Positions 60,033-64,000 of a stretch of DNA of 64,000 nt are shown here, piece by piece; position 1 is the first letter of the stretch; every line of letters starts with the position of its first letter. Under the pieces are notes generated by a model. The model had not been told where the DNA came from, searched no databases, and saw only the letters and a list, made by a program, of their open reading frames with translations. The stretch lies in the NCBI GenBank assembly GCA_963377175.1, contig CAUJNA010001213.1, positions 1,047,001-1,111,000 of the forward strand. Reading direction: 5' to 3'. This stretch comes from Effrenium voratum (Eukaryota > Sar > Dinophyceae > Suessiales > Symbiodiniaceae). The position numbers and the translations under genes are program-made.

Positions 60033-60172
60033 GACGGAGGTGCGGGCGTGGGCGCCACACGTTGAAGGCCTCGGAGCCTGAAGAGGCGGAGGCCGAGGTC
60101 TTCGGGGGGAAGTTGGAGGCGGAGGTCTTGGCCGCGGTGGAGGCCGGGGAAACTCGAGCCTCGCAGCTGAAA
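60033..60172 (+). CDS. Candidate exon, unknown gene (block I, 20)
   Basis: Acceptor CTGCCCAG|GACGGA and donor GCTGAAA|GTATGC. Reads HTLKASEPEEAEAEVFGGKL, then EAEVLAAVEAGETRASQLK. Ala/Glu-rich helix similar in style to exon 1 of the block. Product unknown. Confidence 0.5.
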
Positions 60173-61484
60173 GTATGCTCGGTTTGAAGGTACATTTCGC
60201 TTGGATGTTAGGACTTTGACTTTTTGCCCACTGATGGGTGGTTATCCACTCCCCCCCCCCTCCCCCAATCAGTTCACTGACAGTCCGCAGACTGGTCATG
60301 GACTGGATTGCTGGGACTATCCTGGGGTAAGCAACAAGTCAAGTCGATCTGGACTTTTCCTGACCAAACCAATCAAGGGAGACGCGAAGTCTCAAAGGTT
60401 GGTTTCCTGCAGGTTTAGTTTGTGCAATGCATTTGGCGCCAAGCGCGGTCCTATGACTGAACTCGGCGGGCTATAGTCCCACGTTGCCATGAAAACCGCC
60501 AGAAGGTCCCTTCAGAAAATTGGGCGGCGAAGTTTGACTTGGTTCGCGCCCGAGTGATTTGCAATACTTGGTCGGGCATTCATCAGTCAGCCATAGCAGG
60601 AGCTAGAACAGAGCTCGCATGCACGGCGATTTGTTCATGTTTCCCAGCAGCGACAGCTAAGGGGATGTAAGGGGCCGAAGTCAGAGTGTAAGCCACTGAT
60701 GTTAAAAGGGATGCGTCGAGTTATGGGATCCTCATATCTAGCAAGTAGTCCTTTGCTTGGGTGACTAAGACTTTAGTATCGCACAGCATTGTATATTCCG
60801 GAACCCCGTTGGGTGGCTTCTCAAGCTTACCTTACTCCTGCATGGCAACCATACTCCATGGATCCCCAAGCAGACTCAAACATAGAATCTGCACCTGTCG
60901 AAAGCCAATCAACCTGAAATGACTTTTGGTTGCAGGTGTTGTTCTTTCATTTCTAGGTCCCTACAAGGCAAGTGAGAAACAGCCAAGACAAATCCATCCA
61001 GGGGTGGCCTGCAAAGCCACAGCCAAGGAAGGCCCTTCATGGAAGGCCTGTCTTGGGAGCTGGTTGGTTGTGGTTGGGAGTCACTGGTAAACCCCAAATT
61101 TATTTTGGGAGCTGGCCGGCAATTTTGGAATTCCGGGAAGGGTCCAACACCTTGGGCTCAAAAGAAGAGCGTGTACCATTACGATGCTTCTTTTTGTTTG
61201 CGTTAGCTTCTGAGAAGCCATCAGAATGAAAACATTTTGTTTACGTCACGTTGGCCAATGAGACATCTGGAAATCTTCGAGCCCAAGTTGCTTGGCCGGG
61301 CTTCCCCAAATTTTTGGTCCCGAAGGCCTGAGTCAGCCCAAGCTTTGGCAGATTTGTTTGCCAGGTGGTGCAGCAAGCGCTGCTGTCGCGAGGCAGCACT
61401 TAGACGACTCAGCTTGGCCAGAGCAAAGGCTTGCCCCTTGAAAGGAAACCCTGGGGTTTCTTCATTTGCCCTAGCCAGCAACGT
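60173..61484. other. Intron-like stretch
   Basis: It contains the GCTTGGATGTTAGGACTT fragment shared with 16789 at 60198-60235. No gene recognised. Confidence 0.35.
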
Positions 61485-61518
61485 GATATATATATCTATA
61501 TATATATATATATACATA
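61485..61518. repeat. (TA)n microsatellite
   Basis: An interrupted TA run of about 32 bp. Confidence 0.7.
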
Positions 61519-62879
61519 TGTTTGTAGGTACGTTGGGCCAAGGCTTGTTTATGTCACTTGTCGGTTTTGGACCTCCTTCTTGGCTATGGAATGGTCCCTT
61601 GCCAATGATCTGAGCTGAGCGATGCCTAATGTGCACCTCTCCCAGCACTTGCACAGATAGTCTGCTCCAAGGCTATATCGCATATCAAAAGCAGCTCCTC
61701 CATTGGTGAATGTCGGTGTGCTTTGAAATTGGTACTAGTCGCGATGCATGCAGGCTGCAGCAATTGTCACACCAGCTCACCTTGGGCTAAAACAAGCTTG
61801 CACAAGATGAAGGTCTGAGGATTTTAACTCACTTTGGTCAACAATGTACCATTTGGTTTGTAGTTTCCGCCTGTTGGTCTAAAGATGTCTAAAGGGAGTA
61901 GACTACCGGAAGAACCACAAAGCCAAACCACACAGGGAGAAGCAGACAAAAGCCCGCTTGCTGTGGGGAGCCAGAAGCCCCACCGAGAAAAAGGCCTAAT
62001 GCCCAAAAGGTGACCCGTCAACCGTTTTTATCCGGTCTTTGGGGGAGGCAAGCTGCGCGTGCAAACCACACGTCGCAAGCTGATGGATCTCTGCAAGTGA
62101 CATCCCTAGAGCACACTCGCCCCCCCAAAAAAAACAAAAAAGCTGCAAAGAAAAGAAAAGACCAGAAAGAGAAGACAACTGAGAACCCCTACAAGTAAAA
62201 CCACTTCAAGGAGCCGGGTCAATCCCCCCCTTTGGGCAGAACAAAAATCCAATGTTTGGCTCCTCAGCTTCACATTGGACGTCGTTTGGACGGTCTAGCC
62301 TTGGCTTCTCCGTAGACGCGCATTCGGGACGTGAGGTTAGTGCAAGCTCTTGCCTGCGACATGGAGGCCAGCCGACCTTTTCAGCCGGCCCGCTGAGGGC
62401 TCACTCACTTAGCTCGCTGAGTTCCTGGAGCTCATACCCTCCACGATACCATGGAACCAGAGGGTTCCTTTTAAAGGAACATCGTTTTTCAGGACCCCTC
62501 AGTCAGGTTCCATGTTCGTGGTCAGGCAGCAAGCATCACCACCTCTTCTTGCTATTTCGTTGGACTCTAAGCCTTGCCGTTTGCTGAAAACATTGCCTAC
62601 TGTTTTGGCAAACGACGCGCAGTTTGCTGTTAGAATGCCCTTCAGTGACTTGGCCATCCGCGCCCCTTTAGCGGCTTCATGTTGGACTTGGGTGCAAGGA
62701 GTTCACTACTTTTTGCCCACAGGAAAAAAATGGGTTCATACAAATCTGCCGGGGGTGCGAATCGCCCATTTTCTCAAACCACTCGGCAGCCAATAACAAG
62801 GGTCCGGCCTTGAAAAAGAGGAGCTTTTTGAGTACTTCGTGGTCGACCTGTCCAGCGTCTGGGCACCCCTTTGCTTCTG
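61519..62879. other. Stretch with no gene recognised
   Basis: Several short frames on both strands, none with motif support. An A-rich run lies at 62127-62160. Confidence 0.3.
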
Positions 62880-63020
62880 AATTCTCACTCCCTGAGTTCC
62901 GTTTCGGACTTGAAACTTTTGGGGTTTGGACCATTTCAGTGGAAAAGAAAAAGTTTGGACCTGTTTCCGTCCAACCTACTCGGCAAGTTTTTGTTAGATG
63001 GGCGTGTCAGGTGGATAGAA
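62880..63020 (+). repeat. Intron repeat, family C, copy 7
   Basis: TCCCTGAGTTCCGTTTCGGA, CTTGAAACTTTTGGGGTTTG, GACCATTTCAGTGGAAAAGA, AAGTTTGGACCTG, CCAACCTACTCGGCAAG. A partial second unit follows to 63045. Confidence 0.6.
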
Positions 63021-63077
63021 CAAGTTTAGGACCTTGTTTCCGGCCAATCACCGCCCCGAAAAACCGGATGTGCGTGT

Positions 63078-63180
63078 CAGGTGGCGCCCGCCTCGGCGGG
63101 CAAAGAGCTGGAGGCGTGCTACGTGACCGCCGGGGTGGCTGTGAAGGAAGGCGAGGGGACTCCATGGCTGGCGAGCAAAT
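63078..63180 (+). CDS. Candidate exon, unknown gene (block I, 21)
   Basis: Reads VAPASAGKELEACYVTAGVA, then VKEGEGTPWLASKW. AG acceptor in ...GTGTCAG|GTGGCG. Product unknown. Confidence 0.5.
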
Positions 63181-63613
63181 GGGTACCAGGAGCCACAAAA
63201 ACCGATGAAGAGGTCGTACCTAAAAAAACACGATGTGTTTTTTGCTGCAAACACAATGTTTTCAGAACATCGAGAAAAACACGATGGTTTAGTCAAGGTA
63301 CTACATTTTTACAAGTTCTCGAAGCCCTAGGTATTGGTCAAAATGAAAAAAACACCAGGTCAGGGGTCGGTTGTAACCACGTTTGTTTTTCTGGATCAAT
63401 GTTTGGCACCGTCTTGCATCGTTGCCCTGAAAGCGAGGCTAGAAAAGAATCGAATCTTAGGGTTGAACGTTGGCTAAGCTTTACCAAACCCCAAATGGGT
63501 GAATTTATTAGCCCCCCCATGCAAACAAACGCATTTTGGTATTCCTGTTTGTTTCCCTTTTAAACAACCCCAAAAAGGGGTAGCAACTCCAAAAAGGGCA
63601 GACCCAAAGAGCG

Positions 63614-63731
63614 TGACCCTTCCCAGTTCATAAAATGGGGGGGTGTTCCCTCCAAAAGTGGTTTGATTCCCCACTAAACCCAGAACCCCCCCCCCCCAAT
63701 AAATAAAGTGGGGTTGGTCAATATGGCGACA
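63614..63731. repeat. Hairpin MITE-like repeat, family A, copy 6
   Basis: CATAAAATGGGGGGGTGTTC, CCTCCAAAAGTGGTTTGATT, CCCCACTAAACCC, a C run and GGGGTTGGTCAATATGG. The following 63732-63850 has further TTAATATTAA/GATTCATTAAC-type fragments. Confidence 0.6.
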
Positions 63732-63953
63732 ACCATAGAACCCGGTTGGTTAATATTAAAATTGATGAAACTATTAATGGGTTTTGGTCGTGATGGGTTC
63801 ATTAACTTTAATACAAAGCCAAAACCCCGGGTTGGTGAATCAACCCATAGAACTCATGAGAAGCAAGAGTCAACGGGTTTGGGTCGCTCCCTTGGGCTCT
63901 TTCCATGGGTTCCCGCGGGCGTCGCCTCGTCGCCTCGTCGCCTCGTGGCTCAG

Positions 63954-64000
63954 GTGACTCGACCCCAGTCACGGCGGCGGACTACGCGATCCAGGGCCTC
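63954..64000 (+). CDS. Candidate exon, truncated by window end (block I, 22)
   Basis: Acceptor GGCTCAG|GTGACT. Reads DSTPVTAADYAIQGL and runs off the window. It is preceded by a CGTCGCCTCGT triplet of tandem copies at 63919-63946. Confidence 0.4.
   Translation, partial: MTRPQSRRRTTRSRA

Overview
The window looks like nuclear DNA of a dinoflagellate (symbiodiniacean or a relative). Three things suggest this. Coding signal outside transposons comes as short exons of about 60-175 bp, nearly all on the + strand, separated by long introns full of repeats. Many inferred acceptors read AG|G, and donors are a mix of GT and GC. The two long open regions are Ty1/copia retroelements with methyltransferase-like add-on domains, a combination I associate with dinoflagellates. 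The assignment is inference; I saw no rRNA, tRNA or spliced-leader RNA gene.

Layout. 1-1831 is a long inverted-repeat element with arms of about 450 bp. 2065-3867 holds three copies of a hairpin (MITE-like) repeat, with more copies at 6.3, 22.0 and 63.6 kb. 4.4-12.26 kb is a recognisable host gene, a family 8 glycosyltransferase split over at least seven exons. 14.6-21.0 kb holds further + strand exons of an unrecognised gene. 22,761-35,370 is copia element 1. 36-50 kb and 58-64 kb hold about twenty candidate exons of one or more intron-rich + strand genes of unknown function, rich in acidic and helical stretches. 50,781-57,899 is copia element 2.

Element 1 is 12.6 kb with identical 161-bp LTRs and a 5-bp target duplication (CTCGG). 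It encodes Gag with two CCCH zinc fingers, protease, integrase, YVDD reverse transcriptase and an RNase H containing a large insertion. These are followed by four domains not normal for copia: a C5-methyltransferase-like domain, an SGNH/GDSL hydrolase, a Tpt1/KptA-type RNA 2'-phosphotransferase and a zinc ribbon. A piece of a second C5-methyltransferase-like gene lies in antisense inside the first add-on domain. Element 2 is 7.1 kb with identical 97-bp LTRs, target duplication CCGAC, an initiator-Met-like primer site, HGDD reverse transcriptase, and its methyltransferase-like domain placed before the reverse transcriptase. Both elements have fresh-looking LTRs but several frame breaks, so they look like recent copies made from defective templates, perhaps helped in trans.

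The introns carry several short repeat families. One of them tends to end in (A)AGTGAG just before coding segments and may behave like an introner-type element.
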